From Ciona intestinalis (lineage: Eukaryota; Chordata; Ascidiacea; Phlebobranchia; Cionidae), in assembly GCF_000224145.3 (NCBI RefSeq), contig NC_020168.2:6243792-6307791 (forward strand): a stretch of 64,000 nt of DNA, given 5' to 3'. The position numbers and the translations under genes are program-made. The notes beneath the pieces are model-generated. The model saw nothing but the letters and a program-made list of their open reading frames with translations, searched no databases and was not told the origin of the DNA. Position 1 is the stretch's first letter. Every line of letters starts with the position of its first letter. This document shows positions 18,041 to 51,714 of this stretch, in pieces.

Positions 18041-19300
18041 TACCTGTTGGTAACACTGGCAACATAAGGTTGTGTGCAATAAATACAAACCTATATAGCT
18101 AGAAGAACTCTATTTTAAATTATGTTTACTCATTAGGAGTATACGAGTGTTGTATAATATATACATTTTATGTGCTAGTGAAGAATTCTACCCCCACGTT
18201 ATTTTCTAAACACTTACCACTAACTACTAATTCCTATAACCACCACTAACCCCCTAACCATCATCATCAACCTCTATCACACCAAATTCTACGTTTATCC
18301 GTATAAGGTTTCACTGACACAACACAAGCCTCTGACTAAATTAAGAACACGTATCGTCTTACTTGCGCTGTACAAACGAAGCATTTTTACAATATTTTAA
18401 ATATATCTACATTTTTCGATTAACTGTCTAAATTTCTAAACTGATTAGAAAATTCCCAAAACAAGAACACGCAGAAAAGTTACAAAACACGTGAATTCAT
18501 AGATATCCGATATATTTATCACGATGGGGAGTATTTAATCATCATTGGCATACAGTCGAAACACACATCACAGCCACAACGAGAACATGCAGTAATTAAG
18601 TAAAATTGAGACATATTTTTATTTACATTGAGTAGGAGAAAAAGAATACAGTGTTACGTTTCAGTGCATGGCCAACTATGCATTAAAAATTGACTATATT
18701 TTGATCAACCATTTTTATAAAACACAAATAATAGGTTGGGGTAAGATATTCCATTTTTTCATTCTCTTTTATCGTCACATTTGGTAAAATAAGGTCATTT
18801 ACAGAATTATATAGCCGTATCCGCGCAACTCTCAAAGAGCGCGTTATCTTAACTGATAAAAACACGATTAGAAAATGTGTCATATTATATACGAACGGTA
18901 TCTATCTTACCCCACAGTATTATAATATAAGGATACTATGAGCTCTGGGGGTTATTGCGAATTCCAGGAGTAACTATAGATTACAGAAGATACTTTTTTA
19001 ACAACGACGGTCAATATACGTTCAGAGAAATAATACGAAACGTTGTGGAACAGCGGGTCAGTTTTGCATACGCGAATTTCAAAAACGAACGTTTATACAT
19101 AGACGGCATTTCTGTGACGTCACTATTATGACGTCACTCGAATAATTTACGTAAGCGCGACGCATTAGGTTAATTTTATATAACTCCCATTACTAACGAT
19201 TTAGCTGTCCCCCGATATTCCGTTATCATTTTAACATCCACGCCCCCAACAAGTTTATGAGGTCATCAATTCTTCATGACGTCATCAACTCTTTATGACG
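18041..19300. other. Intergenic between the small membrane protein gene and PKC
   Basis: AT-rich, with no exon seen. It contains one family-B MITE (18731-18922). The part near 19090-19300 has repeated TGACGTCA-like motifs (ATGACGTCAC, ATGACGTCAT) just beyond the PKC stop codon, possibly 3' UTR. Confidence 0.5.
18731..18922 (+). mobile_element. MITE family B, copy with both ends
   Basis: Left end ATAGGTTGGGGTAAGATATT; right end ATCTATCTTACCCCACAGTA. The interior parallels family A (TTTTCATTCTCTTTTATCG, GTAAAATAAGGTCATTTACA) but the terminal motif is GGTTGGGGTAAGAT, not GGGTGGGGGAAGATGGGACA. Confidence 0.85.
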
Positions 19301-42274
<22,974 letters not shown>

Positions 42275-42769
42275 TTTCTTTAAAAAACATTAAACGATTT
42301 TAAATGAGGTTTTTCAAACAACACGAGAGCCCGTAGTATATATATATATATTATTATCTTTGTGGCTCACAAATATAGTTGCATTCAAATTTTGCAACAA
42401 ATCATTCTAATGGCAATCTTATGTCAACCTTTAAACTTGAAGCTGCTTAAAATTCACATTCCTTAACAGTGTCGGCCAAGAGCGGGGAAACTGATTAATA
42501 ATTTATTACATGCGCCATTGGCTGTGTACATTTTCAGTCAAACAAACTCATAGTAGCTAAGTATGAACTTAATAGGACCTAGTAAATGATTGCTAGCAGA
42601 TTCCTACTAAAAGATTGTGGTTTTATCATTAAACAAGGGCTATCGCGTACATTATACTACCTCTATAATAGTAAAAACACAGTATTCCGATATAGTTAAA
42701 AACTAAAAATGTTAAATAAAATCGTGGCTGTAAATTTAACAAATTAAAATGTAATATCAATAAACTTAC

Positions 42770-42848
42770 GTTCTCTTTTCAAGCAGTGTAATCAACTAAC
42801 AGTTTATACAAATTTAAATTCTCCCCATACAAAAGTCCTAAGTCGTAT
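42770..42848 (-). other. Probable 5' UTR exon of PKC
   Basis: TTTTCAG acceptor, 79 nt with stops in the reading frame, then AAC/GTAAGTTT donor. The PKC ATG exon follows a plausible acceptor (TTTTTTAAAG) only a few bases before the ATG at 42274, so an upstream untranslated exon is expected. The acceptor implies a further exon beyond. Confidence 0.55.
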
Positions 42849-42954
42849 CTGAAAACAAACATTGTTATATTAAGATTCTAAAAGCTTTGTAAAGCAGTAT
42901 TCCATATTGATAGCCATAGGCCTATGTGTTGTTGGGAAAAACACTCAAACCAAC

Positions 42955-43085
42955 ATTGTCCCAACCAAGTGGTCATTAATGAGTTGTAGCACCCTGGGTT
43001 TCGGGATAGTAGGCAACTCTGGCCTAAACCTCAAGGTCGGGGCCCATGACATGCCTAAAGGGACATCAACCGCATAGAATGGGAG
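42955..43085. repeat. Family C repeat
   Basis: GTTGTAGCACCCTGGGTTTC, GATAGTAGGCAACTCTGGCC, CATGACATGCCTAAAGGGAC, ACATCAACCGCATAGAATGG, the usual chain. Confidence 0.6.
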
Positions 43086-44624
43086 AATAGAACTTACATT
43101 AAACCATTATTACACAATACAAATATTTGTACTAATTTGAGAAGGTACTTTTCGCTAAGTTGTTAACCCTAGAATCCACACAACAGTAAACAGTGTTTCC
43201 AATTATATTCTAAAAAATATATTTTTTTTAGTTTTTTACACATTTGATTTAAAAAGTTTTTATGTGTTCAGTGATGCACAATTTTTTTTAATAAAAAGGA
43301 AACACTGCTACTGGGCTGAAACCTAATCTTACTGTTCTAGTAAAAGGAAAACCTAATGTAAACAATACACTGTGAGTGAATCGGGCTTTATGTATTAATA
43401 ACACGAAGACTGTTTCACTTAACTAATGTTTCAATTAAATACATAACAAACATAATTGCCTCACACATCTTACAAATCAAACTGTAAAGTAACCCATTAA
43501 TTAAATTTACGGAGTGTTTCATTAAACTATGTGTTTTGTTAAATAACACAAGAAACAATACGCCTATTATAAAACCACATTGATCTATTGTGAATTGGTC
43601 CACCATTAAAACTTACTAATTGTTGCTGTTATAATGGAATACAAAAAAACATGCACCAGCAATTATCTATTTAACTTTTTGTGCAAATTTAACACATAAT
43701 ATATCTAGCGATGCTAACTAAACTTTGAATGATTATATTTTATTTTAAACCTAATATTATAAAATGCAATTAGCGTAAATAAATCGGTTATTATGGTTGT
43801 AAATCTAAATTTCAAAGCTTTGTACTTGCCCTCCAGCAATAAAAGCACAGATTAATGCAGCTAAGCTTTTCTGTTGACATTTAAACCAGTTTTGCATCAG
43901 ATTGACTTAAAGTTGACTGAAATACCGTTTACTATGAAAGCACTTATTTCGTTGTTGAAAGGGATTCAGTACAAAATCTTTTATAATTTGAATAAAATCT
44001 CAGAAAACTTGTTTTAGACCGATTAGAATACCTGAACCCATTATTATTACGACTAAAATTGTTAATGGTATACATCTCGTTGCTGTAAAAAGTAGGTTAC
44101 TACTTTGGCGCTACCGTTCGTCCACAGAATCGGCTTAAAAAGTAAATAACTCCCTTACATGCAACTTTTTAATGTAGGATAACCCCATTAAAGCTACATT
44201 TTCTTGCTAGAATGCTTAAGTTAAACCTTGCCAGTTAAAATAAGAGAATTAAACCGGATTATATGTTGCTAACCCGCAACGAAAAACGCAATCTGGGTGT
44301 TTTACAAGTTACTTTTACACTTGTGTTTGCCTTTTTCTTTCGTTGCTAAGAATATTCATAATAAATTTTCTCTCGCATTCATTGTATAAAAAAAGTTTAG
44401 AGGGTAGTAAAAAAGAAAGAAGGCAACTTCTCTCGTTTGATATTTTGATTTTTACATCGATCGACCAAATATTTGCAGATCAAAGAAAAATCATTTTCTA
44501 GCCTGTCCTGACCTAAATTTATGTCTCCAGTGACTACATCTGCCTTTAAATACTTTCGATTTACCTTAACTTTTTAAGTGCTTACTCGTAAGCGTACGCG
44601 ACGTGCATACGCAACAGAACAGTC

Positions 44625-44707
44625 GCTGTTATAACGACACCCATTGGTCCGCCACGCGAGTATAAATGAAAATGAAATGATAAATGAAATAACATTCATT
44701 CATTCAT
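44625..44707 (+). repeat. SINE 3' end, near the 3' end of Lefty
   Basis: CGCTGTTATAACGACACCCA, CCGCCACGCGAGTATAAATG, then AACATTCATTCATTCATA. Confidence 0.65.
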
Positions 44708-44779
44708 AAAAACAGTATACAAGCGGATTAATGTATTGGAACATAAGTAGAATAGGAAAAAATGCAAAAAAATACGAAA

Positions 44780-47579
44780 TTACACACCAAATACACTGTC
44801 CAGGGAGCAGGCACATTTTTCTACTACCATGTTCGGAAACTCTGACACTTCGACCTTTGTGCCATCACCGTCTTTTACCAAGTACATAACCGGCAACGAA
44901 GACGATTCCGCAACAGTGCATGACCTCGGGGACCTCTTGGAATTTTTGCGGCGACTGGAACTGCATCCTCCCGCGCACTGGTAAGCGTCGTACCCCGATG
45001 GTTCTATGATCCAATCTTTCGCCCATTCCATTTCCCGGAAACTGATAAATCGCTTTTCGCGGCAACACTTTCGATGTCGTCTGTGACGTGACGCAGAACA
45101 ATCGTTAGTCCTGAAAAGAAGAAACATTAAATGTAAGTGCGACACTTATTTATCCTCACGCGGAGAGGTAAAACGAATCTAGGCAACAGTTGGCCTATAT
45201 TTTGATCTTACCCATATAAAATAGAAAACTGATATCAATTTATTATGTATCAATCCAATACCTTGTTTTTTCTTCCTCTTCGGTGAAGACTACGAGCTCA
45301 GGTCGCCTTGGTGAGTCTAGCGCCACCTTTTGACCAGTAAACCGTATCATCCTTGCCACCTCGGAAGCAACCCGACCTGGTCTCGTACTTTGTACCTTCA
45401 GTTCTAAGGTTATCGTCATGAACTTAACAGGGTGTCGTTGCCACTTGCGGATAGCGGAAGTGATGTCAAAACTCTGCCAACCGGAACCGTTCACCATAAT
45501 CAACCTAAAAAGAATTGTGGGTAAATTTTTTGAATATTTCAATGTGTTTGAAACATAACATCCGTGTTTTTGAAGCAACTAGAATCTAGATTGATAGAGT
45601 AAGCTTGAAATGTCTCTAATATAACGACTGACGTTGCGGCACCATGCGAGGACAAACACGCTGTATTATTTAGTTCATTCATTTTATGTGTAAAAGAAAA
45701 TAATTCAATATTCCTTAATTCCCACTTACCTAGAATCCACCAGTTCTGTGATGACGTCACCATTAGGTAATGGAAGGGAATGGTGGATGGAAACCCTTGC
45801 ATGTCGGATGACTTGCGGGCTCCTTCTAACGGATGGTCTTTCCACATCATTCCTGCTACCAGATGTCGCCCTATGCTTCACGGTATAAGCACCGAGTCTG
45901 CTGTGATTTGGAAGTTTCTTAAAAAGTCGGAGTTCGGCCATGGTGATGGTCGTTTTGTCCGGTATTTTTCCTTCCATGTCAAATTTGAGTTGCTCCCGGA
46001 AAGTATCGGAGTATATGACGTCACCTTCGATACCTAAGGAGAAACGCACTGTTGTAATATATTGTTACGTCATAAAACATTCTAGCGTTACATTATAACC
46101 GTGAATACGTCACATGTTAAACATTTCGCATATCAGCGCTATTTGTGTTACTGGTTACATCATAGCGTGGGAAATTATTTTAAATGCATTTATAAACACG
46201 GACCGGTGAAGAATCTATATACATGGTTTAATCAGTAGGTATCCATTTTTTATATTGGTTTGTTACACGAGAAAGTTTCAAAAATGGCCGCTAGAGTTTG
46301 CCGCCTGTTGTGCTATTACCTATTGTACTGCGACAATGTGGTTTAATTGTAAAAAATATTTGCCTATTTCCGATATAAACCCTCTGGGAAGTAAAAGTTT
46401 CGCGAATTTAGATGATTATATTATATCCAGGTGTATAAACGGGGTTTTCATTGTTCGTAAATTAATAAACAATTAGCGCGATTCTACGATTTAAATTGCG
46501 ATTGTCATGTCACAATAGAAGATAATCGTTCTATTGTTTCGTCACAAAACATTCACGCGCTTAACAAGTAAAATTAGACGCGATTTTCGTTAGAGAGTCC
46601 GCCGCATTGTTACGTGAACGTAACGAATAATGTCGCCATTGTTTTCCATTGTTGCAACGCAATGACGATTGCTGCGTAATAATGCATCGCGAGCAAGCAC
46701 TATGAGCACTGTTAGAGAGTTAGTGACCGAATACACATCGAAGACGAGACCCAGGGAGGGACAAACCATCGACCGGACTTGTCGCTTGAGGATTAACTAC
46801 GTCTAGACGTGTGACGTCATGTAAACGTCGCTAAGTGTCATCAAACGACGTAATATACAATTTAAAATCTTACAACCGCTCTTATGCTGTCACCATGTAA
46901 TCCATGGGATCTTTTTAGGCCAAGGACATTCGAGTTCTTAACAATTAACAACGACCTTTTAAACCTGCTCATAGCGGCCATCTTTAACGCTTAAACTAAA
47001 TTAAAACTTACATATTACGCATTTCTAATAAGAAGGCCCTATATATGTTGGGGTAATAGGGGCCATACTCTGGCGCGAATTGCAGGTGCCACAGCGGGTC
47101 TCGCCGTATGACCCCACCCTTATAGAAGAGGAATAGTTCCCAGCAATTATAGGCATATGCATTGCAATTTCAAACAGGGAATCTTCGAATAGTTACTCTA
47201 TACATAATTACAACACAAAAACTTTATAAAAAAAAGGAATTTAATGCAAAAAGAAATTTAGAAGAAATATGTATAACTACAATACACAACATAAATTACC
47301 TGTTTTTTGATGAACGTTTCGGAACAAACCAGCAAGCGATGGTCCGGCTGATCTGATGCGACGGTTTCTTCCCAATCTCGATTCCCTGGCTGCTACAAGT
47401 TGTTCGTATCTTGCTCTGATATGGTCTGGTACAACTACTTGGCTGAGGTCCATTTGGGTGAAAGTGGGGAGTTTCCCTAGCCCCAGATGGGTGAGAATCC
47501 CATCTTGTAAGTCGTCGTGTTGGGTGGCAGTCGAGAATTGAATGGATATTATAAGTAAGAAAGTCTTGATCGGAAACAT
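44780..47579 (-). CDS. LEFTY: Lefty (antivin), TGF-beta family Nodal antagonist
   Basis: Four exons (minus): 47579-47300, 46033-45730, 45504-45262, 45110-44780; phases fit, giving 385 residues. Signal peptide MFPIKTFLLIISIQFSTA, then a prodomain with HARVSIHHSLPLPNGDVITE and SGWQSFDITSAIRKWQ (Lefty/TGF-beta propeptide pattern). Basic stretch RHRRHRK before the mature domain. Mature part: CCREKRFISFREMEWAKDWI, EPSGYDAYQCAGGC, RSCTVAESSSLPVMYLVKDG, FPNMVVEKCACS. It matches human Lefty at WAxxWxxEPxGxxAYxCxGxC and SLPxM...LPNMxVxKCSC. As in Lefty, a single Cys stands where dimerising family members have the CC doublet, and no long helix separates the Cys pairs, so a monomeric secreted inhibitor of Nodal signalling is expected. 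It runs slightly past the last Cys (SLDSVFGV), also like Lefty. Confidence 0.95.
45600..45680 (+). repeat. SINE 3'-end remnant in a Lefty intron
   Basis: ATATAACGACTGACGTTGCG, GCACCATGCGAGGACAAA, then TAGTTCATTCATT. Confidence 0.5.
47040..47135. repeat. Family C repeat in Lefty intron 1
   Basis: TGTTGGGGTAATAGGGGCCA, TACTCTGGCGCGAATTGC, GTGCCACAGCGGGTCTCGCC, GACCCCACCCTTATAGAAG. Confidence 0.55.
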
Positions 47580-47613
47580 TATTATTGAATGTTCTAGATT
47601 TTCTGTGAATCTT

Positions 47614-47621
47614 CTTTTATA
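47614..47621 (-). promoter_or_regulatory. TATA box candidate for Lefty
   Basis: TATAAAAG on the minus strand, 35 bp upstream of the Lefty ATG (47579). At the usual spacing the transcript would start only a few bases before the ATG, giving a very short leader. Confidence 0.55.
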
Positions 47622-47795
47622 CTTTTCTTTGGCGTCACTTCTTCTAATATGACGTCACACAGCGCTGTGGTTCGAGAACTTGAGGTAAAAGTCTAGATCT
47701 CGTTCTTGTCACTTCCGGTTACCCGCTGCGAGTTGTTGAGTAAAATGAATCCCACCCTGAGATGCGGCGACTTATATACCGGCAGTGGTCGTCTG

Positions 47796-47807
47796 CTTAT
47801 CTCAAAG
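47796..47807. promoter_or_regulatory. Overlapping TCF-like and GATA-like sites upstream of Lefty
   Basis: CTTATCTCAAAG reads on the minus strand as CTTTGAGATAAG: a TCF-type CTTTGA directly abutting a GATA-type GATAAG, about 220 bp upstream of the Lefty ATG. Such short matches occur by chance; call based on position and compactness. Confidence 0.35.
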
Positions 47808-48130
47808 TAGAAACAATAACATTTTCTTTTTGTCTTCGTCACTTTGAAGCGGGTGTTCCAGACAAAAGTCGTTATTGCGAACTCCGACCAGATAACGCTA
47901 TAAACGACGATAGTTGCCAGACACAAAGGATGAGACAATAGAAAGCTTGCACCGCTATTATTGTTCAATCAACGAAAGTGAGCGCACCAAACAAAGGAAT
48001 TGTCGCAAATTTCTTTCAGTAACAATTACCGCAACTTTGTTCGGGATTAATTAGAAACAACGATCAAATAATTCATATTTAGAACAATTTTAAGATGCAA
48101 AATAAATTTCTGGTTTAAAGTGAAAATATG

Positions 48131-48319
48131 TATAGTAGGGTAGGGAAAAATAGGACACCTTTAGCACACAATACCCAAATATTCTAATCGTGTTTTAAAC
48201 AATTAACAACGGTCTATGAGAATTGTGAGGATATGGTTCTATATTTCTTTGAACAATCTTTGATTACCACCGAATGCGACGGGAAAATAAAAGGTGTCCC
48301 ATCTTCACAAACTATAGTT
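48131..48319 (-). mobile_element. MITE family A, left member of an inverted pair
   Basis: TATAGTAGGGTAGGG at the left, GTGTCCCATCTTCACAAACT at the right. It carries private variants (GAATGCGACGGGAAAATAAA, GATTACCACC) shared with the neighbouring copy at 48324. Confidence 0.88.
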
Positions 48320-48323
48320 TATA

Positions 48324-48460
48324 CTATATAGGGTAAAACTATTGTGAAGATGGGACACCTTTTTATTTTATTTTCCCGTCGCATTTGGTGATAATCAAAG
48401 ACTGTTCAAAGAATTATAAAACCATATCCTCACAATTACTACATACTATGTAGTAGGGTA
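48324..48460 (+). mobile_element. MITE family A, right member of an inverted pair
   Basis: GAAGATGGGACACCTTTTTA and CCCGTCGCATTTGGTGATAA, then CCATATCCTCACAATT; the second half is truncated. Bases 48347-48440 are nearly the reverse complement of 48219-48313. Confidence 0.85.
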
Positions 48461-48664
48461 AAACACAAAAGTATCCAAACAGTTTGAACTTTATTTAGTA
48501 ATACTGTAGTAACAACAGCTGGGGCAACGTATGTCAAGCAAATCTCTATCAGATCATGAGAGATTTTATCACAAAACGCATATTATATAAGAATACATGC
48601 TTTACAGTACAACATAATGAATAAAAGAATTTAAAGAATTAAAAATTCGGCATAATTTGCATAT

Positions 48665-48812
48665 AGCACAAAGTTGGGGCAAGATGGTTTATGTTTTTTA
48701 TCGTCCCATTTGGTAGCAAACAAAGAATGTTTGCAGAATTATATGACTGTTACTTGGTAAAAACTACATGATATTATGCGCTAAGGGTATTCATTACCAC
48801 ACAGTAATATAG
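48665..48812 (+). mobile_element. MITE family B copy, shortened
   Basis: AGTTGGGGCAAGATGGTTTA at the left, GGTAGCAAACAAAGAATGTT inside, TTACCACACAGTAATATA at the right. Confidence 0.75.
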
Positions 48813-49143
48813 AAATGCTAGTTTAAAAAGGCTTACTTTACAGCCAGTATTTCATATCACAGCACATGTAGGTTGCACATTTGTAACACCCTAAAACTGT
48901 TTTTTTTTACTGCTGTTAAATTGGCAGAAGTTTTAAAATCAACAGTGTAGTGGAAGCAGCATGTAGTACTAGTCCGAACATAGAGCACATATATATGTAG
49001 GAATGAATAGCGACAGTAAAACAATATTGAACTAATTGTGGTAGTTGAAGTAATAGTCCCACTCTGACAAAATCGAACATAGGCCTATAGAAGGAATAAA
49101 TTAAACCAATAAAACAACACAAATAATAAAGCAATTGTAGCGT

Positions 49144-51259
49144 TTAGACACGTACATCTGAACTGTTGGTTATTTTACGCGATATTCGGATCTTGGCGTA
49201 TTCGCTTCGACTATCAATGGAGTTTCTCGTGGCGTCCATTGAAACATCTTCCTCAGGGTTGCGACACCTAACGGATGGGGGAAAGATAATTTGCCGCCAC
49301 TGGCGGAAAAACCCTACCGAGCATGATAAGTTCACCAGGAGGTTGGCCCCGTATAGAACTGTTGCGAGTTTGTTCTCGCTCTTGTATAAAGTAGCGGTGA
49401 GCACAGTAGCTGCAATGTTCACCATCACGCATATTGAAGTTAAGATCACACATCGGCGAATTAACAGCGGGAGTCGGCGCTCGTTTTTTCGGCCGCGGTT
49501 TGATGTAGCTCCGATCGACGCGTGGCGTTTGAAACTGTTCTGGAACTCCTTGCGCAATGTTCGTGGCGTAAGCGAAGGTACAGCTGCAGGATCCGCGTTG
49601 CTTCGATGCAGGACACTTAATGTTTCCAGTCTGTGACGTAATAATGGGTACACAAAGAGCGCGAGAAGACAAGAGTGCGTCACAGCGCTCGCTGCTGCAC
49701 CGAGAATGATTTGAGACTCGCTTAACCATCGTTCCTGTTCGTAACAAACTCCTGGAGGTTTATTTTTCACTTGGTACTTCGAACCCAACAGCGTCAAAAC
49801 AGCTTGAATTAAGAAGCACAGGATTGCTAATACAAACACTCCCCACGATGCGATACGTAGCTTTCTGTTATATAAGTTTTCCATGGAAGGGTTATCGTAA
49901 AACATCTTCTGCCTCAGCCATAGGAAACCATACAGAGAGTAAAGGACAACGCTGTATGTTAGCTTCTGGGCAACGACAAGTACTTGGCAAGCTTGGTTGG
50001 ATTGAAGAAACCGAGAGTTAATGATTGCTGTTAAGGCGATGGAGAAATATACGACACCGACTGTAGCGCAGAATGTCAACAAACACCTATAGGTAAAACA
50101 CAAGGTTTGTGATAATATAGCACTGTGGGGTAAGTTGGATACTGTAAGCACATATTATTTAACATTTCCTAATCATGCTTTGGACAATTAACAACGGTCT
50201 TTTAGAGTTGCCGGGCTACGGTTATATTGTTGTGTAAATACTTCTTGTTTACTAACTAATGGGACAATAAAGAAAAATGATAGACCGTCTTACTTCAACG
50301 TCCTATATTACAGCAAGAATGGTTGTGAAAACGAGATGCATCAACCAGACAGACGTAGTGCATATGTTTTTATTTATTTAAAATCACCTTGAAAAGTTTA
50401 ATAATAGTATCACACCTGTTATACACATGCCCAAGTAAAAGCTTTAATTGTGCATAATCCAAACGTTTTGCAAAAAATATACTATTTTATAAGCGATATG
50501 GTATTTCGGTACCTTAGCATTAAACTTCAAATAAGCACTTCACAAATTCATTATTGATTCTCAATACTGCTATATTGTAAATATTAATTAAATAATCCTT
50601 TAATGAGTTTATAAACAGATGGAAAATAAATTCTAAGTATTTCAACTAAATATCCATACAACGGAAGCCATATATATGTTGTGGTCTGTTTTATTCTTTA
50701 TATTACCCGAAAGAACAAATATATATCTGTATTGACATGCCCTGAATAACCCCTGCTATACCTATATTGAATATTTGTTCTTTACCGACGTGCGTGTGTT
50801 AAAGGGTTTATTTCAAACGTGTTTTAACCAGAGCTGAATTTTTGCTGGAACCCACAAAACCAACATTGCGAAGGCTCGGTAAATAAAGAAAATTCGAATA
50901 GACATTTTTTCAAAAGTTTTCAAACAGTTTTTGCAATAAATTTTATCGCTTTGATTGTTTTTTGTAATTAAATGAAAAGTGTCCCATCTTCCCCCACTCT
51001 GTTATTTCCAAAAGCTGTGGTCCCAAAAATCCAGCCCTCATTTTACGAAAATAAAATCCTTTTACCTTAAACGTTTTGCTTTTCTCTGAATTCTTCCCAA
51101 ATTTTTAGGCATGGCTTGACATTCATAGTAAACCAACACCACACATATGTAGAGGCCAAGAAAGGATTGTATGACGACAACAATCAACATTATTTCCTGT
51201 ATATTAGATCGGTGGGTGACTTCATTAGAACTATTTTTGCTACTTATATTTAGCTCCAT
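49144..51259 (-). CDS. Orphan seven-transmembrane receptor-like protein
   Basis: Two coding exons (minus): 51259-51066 and 50086-49144, joined in phase (CGT TTA AG/G), giving 378 residues. The N-terminus has N-glycosylation sites (NIS, NSS) and no signal peptide, as in many GPCRs. Seven hydrophobic helices can be drawn: IMLIVVVIQSFLGLYICVVL; LLTFCATVGVVYFSIALTAI; KLTYSVVLYSLYGFLWL; WGVFVLAILCFLIQAVLTL; IILGAAASAVTHSCLLALFV; VILTSICVMVNIAATVLTAT; TVLYGANLLVNLSCSVGFF. One Cys before helix 3 (NQACQ) and one in the loop before helix 5 (GVCYEQERW) could form the standard GPCR disulfide. There is no DRY or NPxxY motif, so class A is not supported. The third inner loop is basic and the tail is Ser/Arg-rich. 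No family recognised. Confidence 0.8.
50116..50310 (-). mobile_element. MITE family B copy abutting a receptor exon
   Basis: ATAGCACTGTGGGGTAAGTT at the left, TTAACAACGGTCTTTTAGAG inside, GACCGTCTTACTTCAACG at the right. It begins 30 bp upstream (in transcript terms) of the acceptor for exon 50086-49144. Confidence 0.8.
50972..51006. mobile_element. MITE family A terminal fragment
   Basis: GAAAAGTGTCCCATCTTCCC and CCACTCTGTTAT, one terminal repeat only. In the receptor gene's intron. Confidence 0.7.
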
Positions 51260-51316
51260 TTTAAATAAAGCTGAAATAAATCAAAACAAAAAATATAGAA
51301 AAAAATAATATATTAC

Positions 51317-51519
51317 ATATAGCACTGCGGGGGAAGATGAGACACCTTTAGCACATAATATTCAAATATCTTGATCGCGTTTTAAACAATTACCAACGGT
51401 CTACTATGGAAGTCGTCGGATACGGTTTTATAATTCCTTGAATGTTCTTTGTTTACTATCACAAATGGGACGAGAAAATGGAATAAAAAAATGTCCCATC
51501 TTCCCCCACCCTACTATAT
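51317..51519 (-). mobile_element. MITE family A copy
   Basis: TATAGCACTGCGGGGGAAGA at the left; ATGTCCCATCTTCCCCCACC at the right; family interior in reverse order. Confidence 0.9.
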
Positions 51520-51520
51520 A

Positions 51521-51714
51521 GAAGGTTAGCACAAGAATCAATGATTTTATTCTCCTTTCTCGTCACAATTGGCAGTAAACAAAGAATATTTAGAAAATTA
51601 TATAACTGTATCCTCGCCAATCTAAATAAGCGTTTTTAAATTAAAAACATGATTACGAAATATGGAATCTATTTTACGTGCTTACGGTATCTATCTTACC
51701 GCGCAGAACTATAT
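51521..51714 (+). mobile_element. MITE family B copy, directly adjoining a family A copy
   Basis: TTTTATTCTCCTTTCTCGTC and GGCAGTAAACAAAGAATATT inside, GGTATCTATCTTACCGCGCA at the right. It starts within a few bases of the end of the preceding copy. Confidence 0.75.

Larger units (their letters stand above)
42849..44779. other. Intergenic between PKC and Lefty
   Basis: No coding exon seen. It holds a family C copy (42955-43085), AT-rich sequence, and a SINE 3' end (44625-44707) close to the Lefty stop. Promoter or enhancer content for PKC would lie here but no core element is evident. Confidence 0.5.
47622..49143. other. Lefty upstream region and intergenic
   Basis: The first few hundred bases are GC-richer with CRE-like ATGACGTCAC and the TCF/GATA motif, and probably include Lefty promoter sequence. 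From 48131 on it is MITE sequence. No gene seen. Confidence 0.5.

Noticed and set aside
18041-18088. Upstream in-frame ATG for the small membrane protein
   Set aside because: Would add a Cys-rich segment unlike an N-terminus; the ATG at 18040 begins a plausible basic leader.
49166-49636. 156-residue plus-strand frame
   Set aside because: Antisense shadow of the orphan receptor exon; no splice or family evidence.
49268-49747. 159-residue minus-strand frame in a second reading frame
   Set aside because: Overlaps the receptor exon in another frame; the receptor frame carries the membrane helices and fits the splice phase.
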